Of a stretch of 64,000 nucleotides of DNA, positions 9,040 through 18,067 are shown in pieces. The translations under genes were made by a program, and so were the position numbers. Positions within the stretch are counted from its first letter, which is position 1. Every line of letters starts with the position of its first letter. Source of the stretch: Paenibacillus polymyxa (lineage in GTDB: Bacteria > Bacillota > Bacilli > Paenibacillales > Paenibacillaceae); contig NZ_CP015423.1 in NCBI RefSeq assembly GCF_001719045.1, positions 4,463,501-4,527,500 of the forward strand, given 5' to 3'. The notes beneath the pieces are model-generated. The model was not told the origin of the DNA and ran no database searches. It saw only the letters and a list, made by a program, of their open reading frames with translations.

Positions 9040-9540
9040 ATGACAGAGCTGAATGAATTGAAATTAAAAGTGCTGGAATTGTTAAAAGAAGATGCGAGAA
9101 GAACACCGACTCTATTGGCTACTATGCTGGGGGTTGACGAGCAGGATGTTCGCACCTCAATTAAAGAGCTCGAAGACCAACATGTGATCGTCAAATACGC
9201 CGCTGTAGTCAATTGGGACAAAGTCGACGACGAAAAGGTTACCGCTTTGATCGAAGTACAGATTACACCCGAGCGTGGAAGAGGCTTTGAAGGGATTGCA
9301 GAACGGATTTATTTGTATCCGCAAGTTAAATCGGTCTATCTCATGTCCGGAGCATACGATTTGCTGGTAGAGGTTGAAGGCCGCAATCTCCGTGAGGTCG
9401 CTAATTTTGTGTCGGAAAAACTGTCGCCTATTGATTCGGTCTTGTCTACCAAGACTAATTTTACGCTTAAAAAATACAAGCAGGACGGAATTATCTTTGA
9501 GGACCATCAGGAAGATAATCGTCTGATGATTTCGCCGTAA
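9040..9540 (+). CDS. alaR: Lrp/AsnC-family regulator (AlaR-like)
   Basis: 166 residues. An N-terminal winged helix-turn-helix (residues about 1-55, ARRTPTLLATMLGVDEQDVR) is followed by an AsnC/RAM ligand-binding domain (about 60-145, KVTALIEVQITPERGRGF and VKSVYLMSGAYDLLVEVEG). It starts at the ATG at 9040, 11 nt after GGAGG; the ATG at 9022 would lie before that site. Only 9 bp separate it from the aminotransferase, so they form an operon. B. subtilis has the same two families together as alaR and alaT, where AlaR activates alaT for alanine synthesis; gene order differs here. The symbol is by analogy. Confidence 0.8.
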   Translation: MTELNELKLKVLELLKEDARRTPTLLATMLGVDEQDVRTSIKELEDQHVIVKYAAVVNWDKVDDEKVTALIEVQITPERGRGFEGIAERIYLYPQVKSVYLMSGAYDLLVEVEGRNLREVANFVSEKLSPIDSVLSTKTNFTLKKYKQDGIIFEDHQEDNRLMISP

Positions 9541-9549
9541 AGGAAGATC

Positions 9550-10764
9550 ATGATGAATCTCAAAACAGAAGCATTTACCGACAGTAACAAAGCCATGAGT
9601 TCCTATTTGTCCCCGTTGGTGCGCGAGATCCCATCTTCGGGTATTCGTAAGTTTTTTGACTTGGTGGGTGGCAACAAGGATATTATTACCCTTGGTGTAG
9701 GCGAACCGGATTTTACAACCCCTTGGCATATGAGGGAAGCCTGTGTCTATTCATTGGAGCGAGGTTTTACCAGCTACACGTCTAATGCGGGAACGCCAGA
9801 ACTGCGTGAAGCGATTAGTGATTATCTGAATGAGCAATTTGAAGTCCGTTATGATCCCAAAAATGAGATTATCGTAACCGTTGGGGGAAGCGAGGCGATT
9901 GATCTTGCTTTGCGTGCGTTAATTGTACCTGGCGACGAAATTCTCGTGCCCGAGCCATGCTACATTTCATATTCTCCAATCACTTCGATTGGAGGCGGGA
10001 TTCCAGTAGGTATTGAAACATTTGCTAAGGATGAATTCAAGCTGACGGCTGAAGCACTGGAGGCAAAAATTACACCTAAATCCAAGGTGTTGATTTTATG
10101 CTATCCGAGCAATCCAACTGGGGCTACGATGACTTATGAAGATTGGCTTCCGATTGCCGAAGTCGTGGAAAAACATGATTTGATCGTCATTTCTGATGAA
10201 ATTTATGCTGAATTGAATTATGGAGAAAAGCATGTCAGTTTTGCCGCTATGCCTGGTATGATGGATCGTACGATTCTCGTCAGTGGTTTTTCCAAAGCCT
10301 TCGCCATGACAGGCTGGCGTATTGGATATACATGCGGGCATCCAGATCTGATTGCCGCTATGCTCAAAATCCATCAGTACACCGTAATGTGTGCGCCTTC
10401 TATGGGTCAAGTTGCGGCACTGGAAGGCTTGCGGAATGGTTTGGGTGAGAAAGATCGTATGGTAGAAGCCTATAATCAGCGTCGCCGTCTGATGGTTGAA
10501 GGGTTCCGGGAAATCGGCCTGGAGTGCCATGAGCCAAGAGGGGCTTTTTACGTTTTCCCTAGTATTCAAAGCACGGGACTCAGCTCAGATGAATTTGCAC
10601 AGCGTCTTTTGGCAGAGGCTAAAGTTGCGGCTGTACCGGGTAATGTGTTCGGTTTGGGAGGCGAAGGCTATCTTCGTTGCTCATACGCGACTTCTGTTGC
10701 TCAGCTGACGGAGGCACTGGATCGGATTGGTCATTTTGTAGAAAAAGTAAGAAAAGAAGGTTAA
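9550..10764 (+). CDS. alaT: Aminotransferase class I (AlaT-like)
   Basis: 404 residues of fold-type I PLP enzyme. Family marks are GVGEPDFTTP near the N-terminus, YPSNPTGA, the Asp of VISDEIYAEL that holds the pyridine nitrogen, the SGFSKAFAMTGWR segment with the Schiff-base lysine, and a C-terminal LRCSYA carboxylate-binding arginine. It transfers an amino group between an amino acid and a 2-oxoacid; pairing with an AlaR-like regulator makes pyruvate/alanine the best guess. Aspartate or aromatic substrates cannot be excluded. It is the last gene of the operon. Confidence 0.85.
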   Translation: MMNLKTEAFTDSNKAMSSYLSPLVREIPSSGIRKFFDLVGGNKDIITLGVGEPDFTTPWHMREACVYSLERGFTSYTSNAGTPELREAISDYLNEQFEVRYDPKNEIIVTVGGSEAIDLALRALIVPGDEILVPEPCYISYSPITSIGGGIPVGIETFAKDEFKLTAEALEAKITPKSKVLILCYPSNPTGATMTYEDWLPIAEVVEKHDLIVISDEIYAELNYGEKHVSFAAMPGMMDRTILVSGFSKAFAMTGWRIGYTCGHPDLIAAMLKIHQYTVMCAPSMGQVAALEGLRNGLGEKDRMVEAYNQRRRLMVEGFREIGLECHEPRGAFYVFPSIQSTGLSSDEFAQRLLAEAKVAAVPGNVFGLGGEGYLRCSYATSVAQLTEALDRIGHFVEKVRKEG

Positions 10765-10819
10765 AATTATTTTTTTATGGGTAATTCATAAAAAATAGTC
10801 TTTTATTTCTAAATTTCTA

Positions 10820-10828
10820 TGCTATAAT
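10820..10828 (+). promoter_or_regulatory. Extended -10 sigma-A promoter of the Spo0E-like gene
   Basis: TGCTATAAT: a perfect TATAAT (10823-10828) with the TG of an extended -10 just before it. No convincing -35 hexamer is present, which is normal for this promoter type. The start of the gene is about 50 bp downstream. Confidence 0.6.
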
Positions 10829-10878
10829 TTGAAATCGGAAGCAGGAAGTTCAATTTTTCAATTGTAGGAGGAATGCTC

Positions 10879-11085
10879 ATGTCATATGTTGGATATAATT
10901 CATCTAATTCAATAGGATACGACATTTCCCTGGAAGATGAAATTTTGTTCCTGCGCAATGAGATGATGCGGACATTTCAGGAAGAGCAGTCCTTCACCTC
11001 TGATCTTGTTATCCAGATCAGTTGCAAGCTCGATTTGAAAATCAATGAATATATGAAGCTGTATGGTACGGAATGCAAGGTTTAA
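10879..11085 (+). CDS. Spo0E-like sporulation phosphatase
   Basis: 68 residues, two helices, matching the pattern of aspartyl-phosphate phosphatases: a first helix ILFLRNEMMRTFQEE, then VIQISCKLDLKINEYMKLY, which takes the place of the usual S-Q-E-L-D motif followed by INEY. These proteins remove phosphate from Spo0A~P and so delay sporulation. Here the motif reads SCKLD in place of SQELD, with Ser and LD kept. The start is the ATG at 10879, 7 nt after AGGAGG; the ATG at 10873 is only 1 nt away and cannot be used. It has its own promoter and terminator. Confidence 0.75.
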   Translation: MSYVGYNSSNSIGYDISLEDEILFLRNEMMRTFQEEQSFTSDLVIQISCKLDLKINEYMKLYGTECKV

Positions 11086-11108
11086 CCGTATGAAGTCAGC
11101 CAATGCAA

Positions 11109-11136
11109 GAAGAAGGCCGTCGGGCCTTCTTTTTTT
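11109..11136 (+). terminator. Terminator after Spo0E-like gene
   Basis: AGAAGGCC / GGCCTTCT stem with a short loop (GTCG type) followed by seven or more T. Confidence 0.9.
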
Positions 11137-11185
11137 GCGTTCACAACTTATGATATATTAATGGCATGGAAGAGGGGGCGTACAT

Positions 11186-11755
11186 ATGAGAGCAGGGCTA
11201 AAAAGGCTATCGCCATGGATCATCGGAATGCTTGCACTTGTATTATTGGCTGGATGTGGGGGACGGGACAAGGACAGCTTCTCCATTTTTATTATGGATA
11301 AAGGGGATGCTTCAGTCATCCGTGAAGAGCTGGCACAAAAGCTTAAGGATAAGCTAGGCGAACAGGCTCCGACTATTGAGATTTCAGTCAGTCCGCTGTA
11401 TAACCAGCAGAAGCTGGTTGTAGAATATGCGGCCGGGGAGCATGATCTGTTTCTTTTGCCGGAAGAGGACATGAAGCTGTATGGACAGAATGGCTCGAAT
11501 CTGCCGTTAGATGATGCTTTTGACAAGAAGACGTACGCTCGGGGCGTGTTCGAGGGCGGCGTATTTAAGAAGAAGGGGCAGGAGGAAGAAGGATCAGATG
11601 TAAGCAAGGAAACTCATTTGTTCGGAATTCCGGTGGAGCAGATGAAGATGTTTAAGGAGCTAAAATATAACTCCAAAACATTATTTGCTACCGTGCCGCC
11701 TCGTACAAGCAATAAGGAAGAAGCCATCAAGGTGCTGAAAGCACTTACGGAATGA
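11186..11755 (+). CDS. Lipoprotein of unknown function
   Basis: 189 residues. A positively charged start, a hydrophobic helix and a lipobox LLAGC (Cys24) make this a membrane-anchored lipoprotein. The rest is a small mixed domain (SFSIFIMDKGDASVIREEL, then KLGEQAPTIEISVSPLYNQQ, HDLFLLPEEDMKLYG), which resembles part of a periplasmic substrate-binding fold but is too short to be a full one. Just 18 bp separate it from the adenosyltransferase, so the two are likely cotranscribed. No named family recognised. Confidence 0.7.
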   Translation: MRAGLKRLSPWIIGMLALVLLAGCGGRDKDSFSIFIMDKGDASVIREELAQKLKDKLGEQAPTIEISVSPLYNQQKLVVEYAAGEHDLFLLPEEDMKLYGQNGSNLPLDDAFDKKTYARGVFEGGVFKKKGQEEEGSDVSKETHLFGIPVEQMKMFKELKYNSKTLFATVPPRTSNKEEAIKVLKALTE

Positions 11756-11773
11756 TAAAGGGGATGGAATGAA

Positions 11774-12337
11774 ATGGGCATATATACTAGAACAGGTGAT
11801 GAAGGACAAACTTCTGTGATCGGCGGTCGAGTGTCCAAAGATGATGATCGTGTGGAGGCATACGGTACAATTGACGAGCTGAACAGCTTTGTAGGACAAG
11901 CGATCAGCTTTGCCGAAGGGGAAGAGTTTACGGATATTCGGACTCAATTGGAAGAAATACAGCAGGAGCTGTTTGATTGTGGTTCGGATTTGGCGTTTGT
12001 TAAAATTAGTGAAAGCAAATATAAGGTGAAAGACGAGCTGGCAGAGCGTCTTGAAGGCTGGATTGATGCATGTCAGGAGGAAAATCCGAAGGTGGAGCGT
12101 TTTATTATACCGGGTGGTAGCACATTATCCTCAACGCTTCATGTTTGCCGTACAGTTTGCCGACGCGCGGAACGCCGTGCTGTTACACTAGGTAAACATA
12201 CGGACATTAATCCGGCGGTACGTCGGTATTTGAACCGCCTTTCTGATTATTTCTTTGCCGTCGCTCGCACGGCGAATGTCCGTCAAGGCGTGCCCGATGT
12301 CGAATATGTGCGCAGCAAAAAAGTGTTCCGCAAATAA
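11774..12337 (+). CDS. yvqK: PduO-type cob(I)alamin adenosyltransferase
   Basis: 187 residues, the usual length. The N-terminus carries YTRTGDEGQTS, the ATP-binding TGDxG motif; then follow YGTIDELNSFVG, a helical core, and the C-terminal RRAERRAVTL and YLNRLSDYFFAVAR signatures. It makes adenosylcobalamin by transferring the adenosyl group of ATP to cob(I)alamin, acting in the cytoplasm as a trimer. B. subtilis YvqK is the counterpart. Confidence 0.92.
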   Translation: MGIYTRTGDEGQTSVIGGRVSKDDDRVEAYGTIDELNSFVGQAISFAEGEEFTDIRTQLEEIQQELFDCGSDLAFVKISESKYKVKDELAERLEGWIDACQEENPKVERFIIPGGSTLSSTLHVCRTVCRRAERRAVTLGKHTDINPAVRRYLNRLSDYFFAVARTANVRQGVPDVEYVRSKKVFRK

Positions 12338-12355
12338 GGAGGCAACCGGGAATTT

Positions 12356-13318
12356 GTGATGAGCTTGTATTATGAACCTATCGTATATACGATCCCTCCT
12401 GAGGAGGAGGGCATGCTGTTGAAGACTATTTTACAAAAACGTATGAACATTTCTCGAAAGTTAATATCCAAACTCAAGCTGACCGAGCAAGGTATTATGC
12501 TGAACGGGACACGTGTGTACATCAGCGTAAAGGTAAAGTCCGGGGATCAAGTAGAAATTCGCATGGAGCGCGAGCGTTCTGATGATATTTTACCTGAACC
12601 CATTCCCTTTGAGATATTGTTTGAGGATGAACATCTGTTAGTGGTGAACAAGGCGGCGGGCATGATTGTCCATCCGACTCACGGTCATTACACAGGAACA
12701 CTGGCTAATGGGGTTGTGCATTATTGGCAGGCCAAGGGAGAACTGTTCCGGTTTCGTCCTGTTCATCGTCTTGATCAAGAGACGACGGGTGTGCTGGTAG
12801 TAGCCAAAAATCCGTATGTACACCAGCATATTTCTGAGCAAATGATTGCGGGAACGGTGGTTAAGCGCTATACAGCTCTGGTGCATGGACGGCCTGAGCT
12901 GCAGGAAGGAAAGGTAGACGGACCGATTGACCGCAACCCGGATGATCCGCATTTACGTATGGTGACCCCGGATGGTTATCCTGCCCTTACGCTGTATAAG
13001 CTGGAGGAAGTGTGGAACGGGGGAAGTCGCATCGGACTAAAGTTGGAATCCGGGCGTACGCACCAAATTCGAGTGCATATGACTTATATCGGTTGTCCGT
13101 TGATCGGAGATAAAATGTATCGGATTACACCCGATGACGCTGCGCAACGTGAGCGATATGATCAGCTTGATGCCAAGATGCCTCGACAGGCTCTGCATGC
13201 CTCAGAGCTATCCTTGGAGCATCCTGTTACCGGGGAGCGGCTGACGTTCTATGCTCCGCTACCTGACGATATGGCTGAAATGCAGGAGCTATTAAGAGCG
13301 CAATATCTTTCAGAATAA
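12356..13318 (+). CDS. RluA-family pseudouridine synthase
   Basis: 320 residues. An S4-like RNA-binding start (residues about 15-80) precedes the catalytic domain. The catalytic motif HRLDQETTGVLV (Asp of RLD) is clear, followed by RYTALVHGRP and GRTHQIRVHM near the C-terminus. It turns a uridine in rRNA or tRNA into pseudouridine; the target base cannot be assigned (YhcT/YlyB/RluD class). A GTG at 12356 and an ATG at 12359 are both possible; the ribosome site TAAGGAGG lies 13-16 nt upstream, rather far. Confidence 0.9.
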   Translation: MMSLYYEPIVYTIPPEEEGMLLKTILQKRMNISRKLISKLKLTEQGIMLNGTRVYISVKVKSGDQVEIRMERERSDDILPEPIPFEILFEDEHLLVVNKAAGMIVHPTHGHYTGTLANGVVHYWQAKGELFRFRPVHRLDQETTGVLVVAKNPYVHQHISEQMIAGTVVKRYTALVHGRPELQEGKVDGPIDRNPDDPHLRMVTPDGYPALTLYKLEEVWNGGSRIGLKLESGRTHQIRVHMTYIGCPLIGDKMYRITPDDAAQRERYDQLDAKMPRQALHASELSLEHPVTGERLTFYAPLPDDMAEMQELLRAQYLSE

Positions 13319-13360
13319 AATATAAATAAGCGATGAAAACATATGGAGGTTAATCTAGCG

Positions 13361-13726
13361 ATGAGCCAACTGAAAGTATATCAGTATTCTAAATGCAGTA
13401 CCTGTCGTAATGCAGTGAAATGGCTTCAAAACAAGGGACATGAGACGGAACTTATTCCTATTTTTGAACAACCGCCCGGCCCGGAGGAATTGGAGGACTT
13501 GATTCGCAAAAGCGGGCTGGAGCTGAAAAAGTTTTTCAATACAAGCGGTGAGGTGTACAAAGAGTTAAAGCTGAAAGATAAGCTTGGAGACATGAGCCGT
13601 GAAGAGCAAATTTCGCTTTTATCCTCGAATGGAAGATTAATCAAACGCCCGATTGTAACCGACGGTAACAAAGTAACGGTAGGATTCAAAGAGGAAACAT
13701 TTGAGGGCACATGGGGAGCTCAATAA
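13361..13726 (+). CDS. ArsC/Spx-family thioredoxin-fold protein
   Basis: 121 residues. The ArsC/Spx fold begins with VYQYSKCSTCRNAVKWL, a CxxC redox pair near residues 10-13, and continues with the FFNTSGEVYKEL and KRPIVTDG segments typical of YffB/ArsC-like proteins. The Spx-specific basic DNA/RNA-polymerase contacts are not evident, so arsenate-reductase-like or YusI-type is the better description. The ATG at 13361 has GGAGG 11 nt upstream; the ATG at 13343 has no site. It is probably a redox-active cytoplasmic enzyme with unknown substrate. Confidence 0.82.
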   Translation: MSQLKVYQYSKCSTCRNAVKWLQNKGHETELIPIFEQPPGPEELEDLIRKSGLELKKFFNTSGEVYKELKLKDKLGDMSREEQISLLSSNGRLIKRPIVTDGNKVTVGFKEETFEGTWGAQ

Positions 13727-13730
13727 CGCC

Positions 13731-13769
13731 CAATTTACCCCCACGATATGTTATACTGTGGGGGTTAAA
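13731..13769. terminator. Terminator, bidirectional
   Basis: TTTACCCCCAC / GTGGGGGTTAAAT inverted repeat, 22 bp or so of stem and loop, with A/T runs at both ends, between the ArsC-like gene and the exonuclease gene. Confidence 0.75.
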
Positions 13770-13798
13770 TATTATGATGAATGGGAGCAATACAATCT

Positions 13799-14695
13799 GT
13801 GACACAACGCAATGAACAATCCGTAATGCTGGTTGACGGCATGGCCCTGCTATTTCGCGCTTATTATGCAACCGCCGCAAACGGTTATATCCGTCGTACA
13901 AAAGCTGGAGTGCCAACGAACGCCATATATGGTTTTATTCGATATTTTTGGGATGCAGTCCAAACATTTAATCCTACACACGTCATTTGCTGCTGGGATA
14001 TGGGCGGAACGACATTTCGTGGGGAACATTTTGCTGCGTATAAGGGAAACCGAGCCGACGCACCAGATGATTTGATTCCCCAATTTACATTGATTCGGGA
14101 AGTGACGGACAGCCTCGGCATTCCCAACATTGGAGCGGAAGGTTTTGAAGCCGATGATTGTATCGGTACGCTTGCACGCCATTATTCGCAAAATGAGGAC
14201 ATGGATGTAATGATTCTCTCGGGAGATCATGATTTACTTCAATTAGTGGATGATCGGACACGGGTCATTATTATGAAAAAAGGGCACGGCAATTATATGG
14301 TATACACCCCGGAGACCCTGCTGACTGAAAAAGGGCTTAAACCACGCCAAGTGGTGGACCTTAAAGGCCTGATGGGGGATGCAAGCGATAATTATCCAGG
14401 AGTACGAGGTATTGGTGAGAAAACGGCACTCAAGCTGGTGCAGGAATATGACTCTATTGAAGGCATTCTGGAGAATTTGGATCAATTAACACCCTCGGTC
14501 CGTAAAAAAATTGAGAGTGATTTGGATATGCTGCATCTTTCACGCAAGCTTGCTGAAATTCACTGCGGTGTACCTGTAGCATGTGCTTTGGATAGCTGTC
14601 TGCTGACGCTGGATCACGTGCAAATTGTAGACAAGTTTGAGCAGCTTGAAATGAAAAGCTTGTGTACATTGATGGGTGTCGCAACCGGATCATAA
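13799..14695 (+). CDS. YpcP-type 5'-3' exonuclease (flap nuclease)
   Basis: About 298 residues, the size of stand-alone 5'-3' exonucleases related to the N-terminal domain of DNA polymerase I. Acid clusters are visible: LVDGMALLFRAYY at the start, GFEADDCIGTLA and LSGDHDLLQLV. A helix-hairpin-helix follows (DASDNYPGVRGIGEKTALKL). It removes RNA primers and flaps during DNA replication and repair. I chose the GTG at 13799, which has GGGAG 11 nt upstream; the ATG at 13781 has no ribosome site and would add six residues. The gene stands alone between two terminators. Confidence 0.88.
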   Translation: MTQRNEQSVMLVDGMALLFRAYYATAANGYIRRTKAGVPTNAIYGFIRYFWDAVQTFNPTHVICCWDMGGTTFRGEHFAAYKGNRADAPDDLIPQFTLIREVTDSLGIPNIGAEGFEADDCIGTLARHYSQNEDMDVMILSGDHDLLQLVDDRTRVIIMKKGHGNYMVYTPETLLTEKGLKPRQVVDLKGLMGDASDNYPGVRGIGEKTALKLVQEYDSIEGILENLDQLTPSVRKKIESDLDMLHLSRKLAEIHCGVPVACALDSCLLTLDHVQIVDKFEQLEMKSLCTLMGVATGS

Positions 14696-14740
14696 TGAAG
14701 CTGTTAGGCTTGATACGGACAATTTAAGTGAAGTAAGTTT

Positions 14741-14780
14741 ATAGGGATGCTGACGCTAGGTGCGTTAGTGTCCTTATTTT
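14741..14780 (+). terminator. Terminator after exonuclease gene
   Basis: Imperfect inverted repeat GGATGCTGACGC / GCGTTAGTGTCC with G-U pairs, followed by TTATTTTTAT. Confidence 0.65.
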
Positions 14781-14917
14781 TATACCGTTATGTCAAGGGA
14801 GTTGTATAGTCATGTGAAGGATTATATACAATTGCGATAAGGGGATTGACCTCGGGCACATTTCAGGTGAATATAGTGGATAGAGAACCGGATTATTGAA
14901 AGGGGACAACAGCAACT

Positions 14918-15796
14918 ATGACAGTATTGGGAGCAATTGAGGCAGGCGGTACCAAATTTGTATGTGGAATTGGCAACGAACATGGGGAGGTACTGGAACG
15001 AGCAAGCTTTCCAACAACCACCCCAGCAGAAACAATGGAGAATGTCATCGCATTTTTTGAAGGCAAGGGCATTGAAGCATTGGGTGTAGGCTCGTTCGGG
15101 CCGATTGATCCTATCGAAGGCAGTGATACATATGGGTATATTACAACAACGCCAAAGCCACATTGGGGAAATTACAATTTAATTGGCAAACTGAAACAGC
15201 ATTTTGACGTGCCTATGGGGTTTGACACGGATGTGAATGGAGCAGCACTTGGTGAGTCTATTTGGGGTGCCGCCAAGGGATTGGACAACTGTCTGTATAT
15301 TACGATAGGTACAGGCATCGGGGCAGGTGCTTTGGTTGGTGGAAAGCTGATACATGGATTATCCCACCCAGAAATGGGGCATATTCTGGTACGTCGTCAC
15401 CCAGAAGATACGTACGAGGGGACATGTCCTTATCACGGAGATTGTTTGGAGGGACTGGCAGCAGGTCCTGCGCTCGAAAAAAGATGGAAGGTTAAAGGAC
15501 ATGAGCTTTCTGTCGATCACGCAGCCTGGGAAATGGAAGCGCACTATCTGGCACAGGCTTTAATGAGCTATGTATTAATCCTGTCACCGCAAAAAATTAT
15601 TATGGGCGGGGGAGTGATGAAGCAGGACCAACTGTTCCCTCTCATTCGTACCAAGCTTCAAGAACTTTTGAACGGATACGTGCAGCATTCGAGTCTGACA
15701 ATAGATATTGAGCAATATATCGTATCTCCGGGATTGGGTGACAATGCTGGATTGTGCGGTGCTCTGGCATTGGCAAAGGAAAAGCTGAATCATTAG
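14918..15796 (+). CDS. ROK-family fructokinase/sugar kinase
   Basis: 292 residues, close to fructokinases of the ROK family such as GmuE. Visible are the phosphate-1 loop GAIEAGGTKF, the phosphate-2/adenosine loop YITIGTGIGAGALVGG, the catalytic DTDVNGAALGE, and the zinc-binding cysteines and histidine near the C-x4-H-x2-C-LEGLAAGPAL segment. It phosphorylates fructose or another ketohexose with ATP. No sugar transporter lies next to it, and it has its own terminator region; the substrate is inferred from family. A TTGACC at 14846 may mark the -35 of its promoter. Confidence 0.88.
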   Translation: MTVLGAIEAGGTKFVCGIGNEHGEVLERASFPTTTPAETMENVIAFFEGKGIEALGVGSFGPIDPIEGSDTYGYITTTPKPHWGNYNLIGKLKQHFDVPMGFDTDVNGAALGESIWGAAKGLDNCLYITIGTGIGAGALVGGKLIHGLSHPEMGHILVRRHPEDTYEGTCPYHGDCLEGLAAGPALEKRWKVKGHELSVDHAAWEMEAHYLAQALMSYVLILSPQKIIMGGGVMKQDQLFPLIRTKLQELLNGYVQHSSLTIDIEQYIVSPGLGDNAGLCGALALAKEKLNH

Positions 15797-15866
15797 AATT
15801 TATGGTTGACGGCACTCCAAGGTACGGTTATTATATAGGCAACAGCATAGTACGGCTCAAAAAGGG

Positions 15867-15909
15867 AAGCACCTTTCTTGCGAATACGCAGGATAGGTGC
15901 TTTTTTTTG
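15867..15909 (+). terminator. Terminator after ROK kinase gene
   Basis: AAGCACCT / AGGTGCTT stem with a loop of 20 or so nt and an inner imperfect pairing, followed by T8. Confidence 0.8.
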
Positions 15910-15962
15910 CGTTTTTGTGTTGTGCAGGACTGTCTTTCAACGATATGAGGGAGGAAGAAATC

Positions 15963-16970
15963 ATGGAGATTGTATTTTCAAATCGCTTGTCCAAACGGAA
16001 TGAACAGGGCTATGAGGACTTTGCTCAGGTATGGATTGGGCAACATGAAGGGGGATGGAGTGCAGGCTGGAGCACACACCATGTCCCGGATGAAAGTATA
16101 GACGACCTTTGGTATGAGGGCAGCTTGTGGCAGGAATTACTGCATGTATACCGTCATGAGCTGGCGCTCAAAATGGCTGAGGGCTACAGGCCCTTAATCC
16201 ATGGCGTATTTCATGAGCAAGAAGGATCATCAGGACGAGGACAAACGCTGCAAAAGCTGTATTGCTACAGTGATTTGTTTCCACGTGATGAAGTGTATGA
16301 GCAGTTGACGATGTGGAGACGGCAAAAAGCAGCAACGGAACGAAAAGCGCCTTATTTTATCGCTACGAATCGGCTGCTTCGACTCATTAGCGTCTATCTT
16401 CCCCATACCGAAGAAGAATTGTTGGAGCTGCCTGGTATGGGTCAGGGTAAGGTGTCGCAATATGGGACGGAGCTATTGGCTATTACGACACAAAATGACC
16501 GGACCACGCCATTTCCGTTGAACTGGGTAACAGAGACGCTGGAAGAAGAAGTTTTTTTGTCATGGCTATACAAGCAAAAAGAGAACCAATACAGGCAGGA
16601 GCTGAATAAGTTCAGCCTAACTAGAACGATTATCGAAGGCATTTCGGACGGTCTTTCACTGGAGCATATCGGGATGAAGACAGGTTTGCATCGTAGAGAA
16701 ATAATTGAAGCTGTGGAGCATTTGGACAGGGATGGTATTGATATGGAGAAGCTGATCCGCAAGGAATTGGTGAATGTATCTGAGGAGGAGCAGGCAGCCA
16801 TCTGGTCTGCTTATGAAGAGTTGGGGGATACGCTACTCAAGCCTGTCATGCTGAAAGTGTATGGGGAAGAAAAGGCGACAGAAACAGGATTGGATCAAAT
16901 TTATGAGCGTCTGCGTCTGATCCGTATACGGTTTCGCCATCAGCAGGTACCCGACCGACATGTTGGATAA
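15963..16970 (+). CDS. HRDC-domain protein
   Basis: 335 residues. An HRDC nucleic-acid-binding domain (about residues 115-175) is recognisable from RQKAATERKAPYFIATNRLL and LLELPGMGQGKVSQYG. It also has a C-terminal helical region with a putative helix-turn-helix (LEHIGMKTGLHRREIIEAVE), like the C-terminal part of RecQ helicases. There is no helicase motif, so it is a RecQ-tail-like stand-alone protein. The start is the ATG at 15963, 8 nt after GAGGGAGG; the longer reading runs through the upstream terminator. Probably DNA- or RNA-binding in the cytoplasm, function not known. Confidence 0.78.
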   Translation: MEIVFSNRLSKRNEQGYEDFAQVWIGQHEGGWSAGWSTHHVPDESIDDLWYEGSLWQELLHVYRHELALKMAEGYRPLIHGVFHEQEGSSGRGQTLQKLYCYSDLFPRDEVYEQLTMWRRQKAATERKAPYFIATNRLLRLISVYLPHTEEELLELPGMGQGKVSQYGTELLAITTQNDRTTPFPLNWVTETLEEEVFLSWLYKQKENQYRQELNKFSLTRTIIEGISDGLSLEHIGMKTGLHRREIIEAVEHLDRDGIDMEKLIRKELVNVSEEEQAAIWSAYEELGDTLLKPVMLKVYGEEKATETGLDQIYERLRLIRIRFRHQQVPDRHVG

Positions 16971-17026
16971 TATAGAACTGATTAGATAAAGCTAAAGTAT
17001 TAAAGTACATTCAGGGTCCAACATAC

Positions 17027-17073
17027 TAAAAAGCAGCAGCCAGTTCCTCATAGGACACGGCTGCTGCTTTTTA
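17027..17073. terminator. Bidirectional terminator between HRDC and corA
   Basis: AAAAAGCAGCAGCC / GGCTGCTGCTTTTT stem shared by two convergent genes. Confidence 0.88.
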
Positions 17074-17131
17074 TGATCAAGCTTGAAAATCGAAATAGGT
17101 ATCCAACTCCGTACTTTTTCCCCTTTTCTTT

Positions 17132-18067
17132 TTAAACCCAGTCTTTCTTGCGGAAAATACAGAACATACTGACACCTAGTGCCACCATAATACCAATGAC
17201 GACAAAATAGCCATAACGTGTATGAAGTTCAGGCATATTATCGAAGTTCATCCCATATATTCCGGTAATGACCGTCAATGGCATAAATACGGTCGTTATT
17301 GCCGTAAACACACGCATAATTTCATTGGCACGATTGGCGATACTGGATTGATAAGCTTCTCGAAGGTTACCCATCAAATCGCGGTAAGTTTCAAAAGTCT
17401 CCGAAATTTTCACAGCATTTTCATAAATGTCGCTGAAATATTTTTGCAATTGATCGTCGATGAGTCGCAAATCCCGTTTGTTCAGGGTATTGATGACTTC
17501 CTTTTGCGGACCCAGCACTTTTTTCAGCCACAGAATCTCACTGCGTAAGCCGATGATTTCGTTCAAATGCGACTTTTTCGTATGCATTAGAATATCTTCT
17601 TCCAGCTTTTCAATGCGGACCTCAATCCGGTCACCAACCAGAAAATAGTTGTCAACAATCAAGTCGACCAGCAGATACATAAAACGGTCAGGCTGGCTGA
17701 CTTCTTGCTCCCACAGCATAGGCTTGAGGGTACGAAGCTCATTGATTTTCTGCTTGGTCACCGTAATGATAAAATGGCGGCCGAGAAAGATGTTCAAAGC
17801 TCGCAAAAATATTTCTTCATCATCAAAACGAATGCTATTTACAACGATAAAATAATGGCTTTCATAAATTTCGATCTTCGGACGTTGTTCTTCTTCACTC
17901 AAACAGTCTTCTACTGCAAGATCATGCATGGAAAATAAAGGTTGGAGCACTGCCAAATCATCGACATCGGCATCAATCCAATAAAAACCTTCTGCCGGTG
18001 CAGTAAGCGCCATTTCAATTTCTTCGACAGGGGTAAAAACCCCGTTGTTGACCAAACGGATTTTCAT
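17132..18067 (-). CDS. corA: CorA-type Mg2+/Co2+ transporter
   Basis: 311 residues. A long soluble N-terminal domain with helical stalk (residues about 1-245) is followed by two transmembrane helices. The CorA selectivity motif GMN is present in GIYGMNFDNMPELH, and the C-terminus ends in the basic KKDWV. The family forms pentameric channels for Mg2+, Co2+ or Ni2+. The start is the ATG at 18067 with AAGGAG about 8 nt upstream; a GTG at 18076 falls on that site. It is convergent with the HRDC gene and monocistronic. Confidence 0.93.
   Translation of the reverse strand: MKIRLVNNGVFTPVEEIEMALTAPAEGFYWIDADVDDLAVLQPLFSMHDLAVEDCLSEEEQRPKIEIYESHYFIVVNSIRFDDEEIFLRALNIFLGRHFIITVTKQKINELRTLKPMLWEQEVSQPDRFMYLLVDLIVDNYFLVGDRIEVRIEKLEEDILMHTKKSHLNEIIGLRSEILWLKKVLGPQKEVINTLNKRDLRLIDDQLQKYFSDIYENAVKISETFETYRDLMGNLREAYQSSIANRANEIMRVFTAITTVFMPLTVITGIYGMNFDNMPELHTRYGYFVVIGIMVALGVSMFCIFRKKDWV

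Noticed and set aside
8531..9106. 191-residue minus-strand frame
   Set aside because: Antisense of the CotF-like gene; coding features favour the plus-strand gene.
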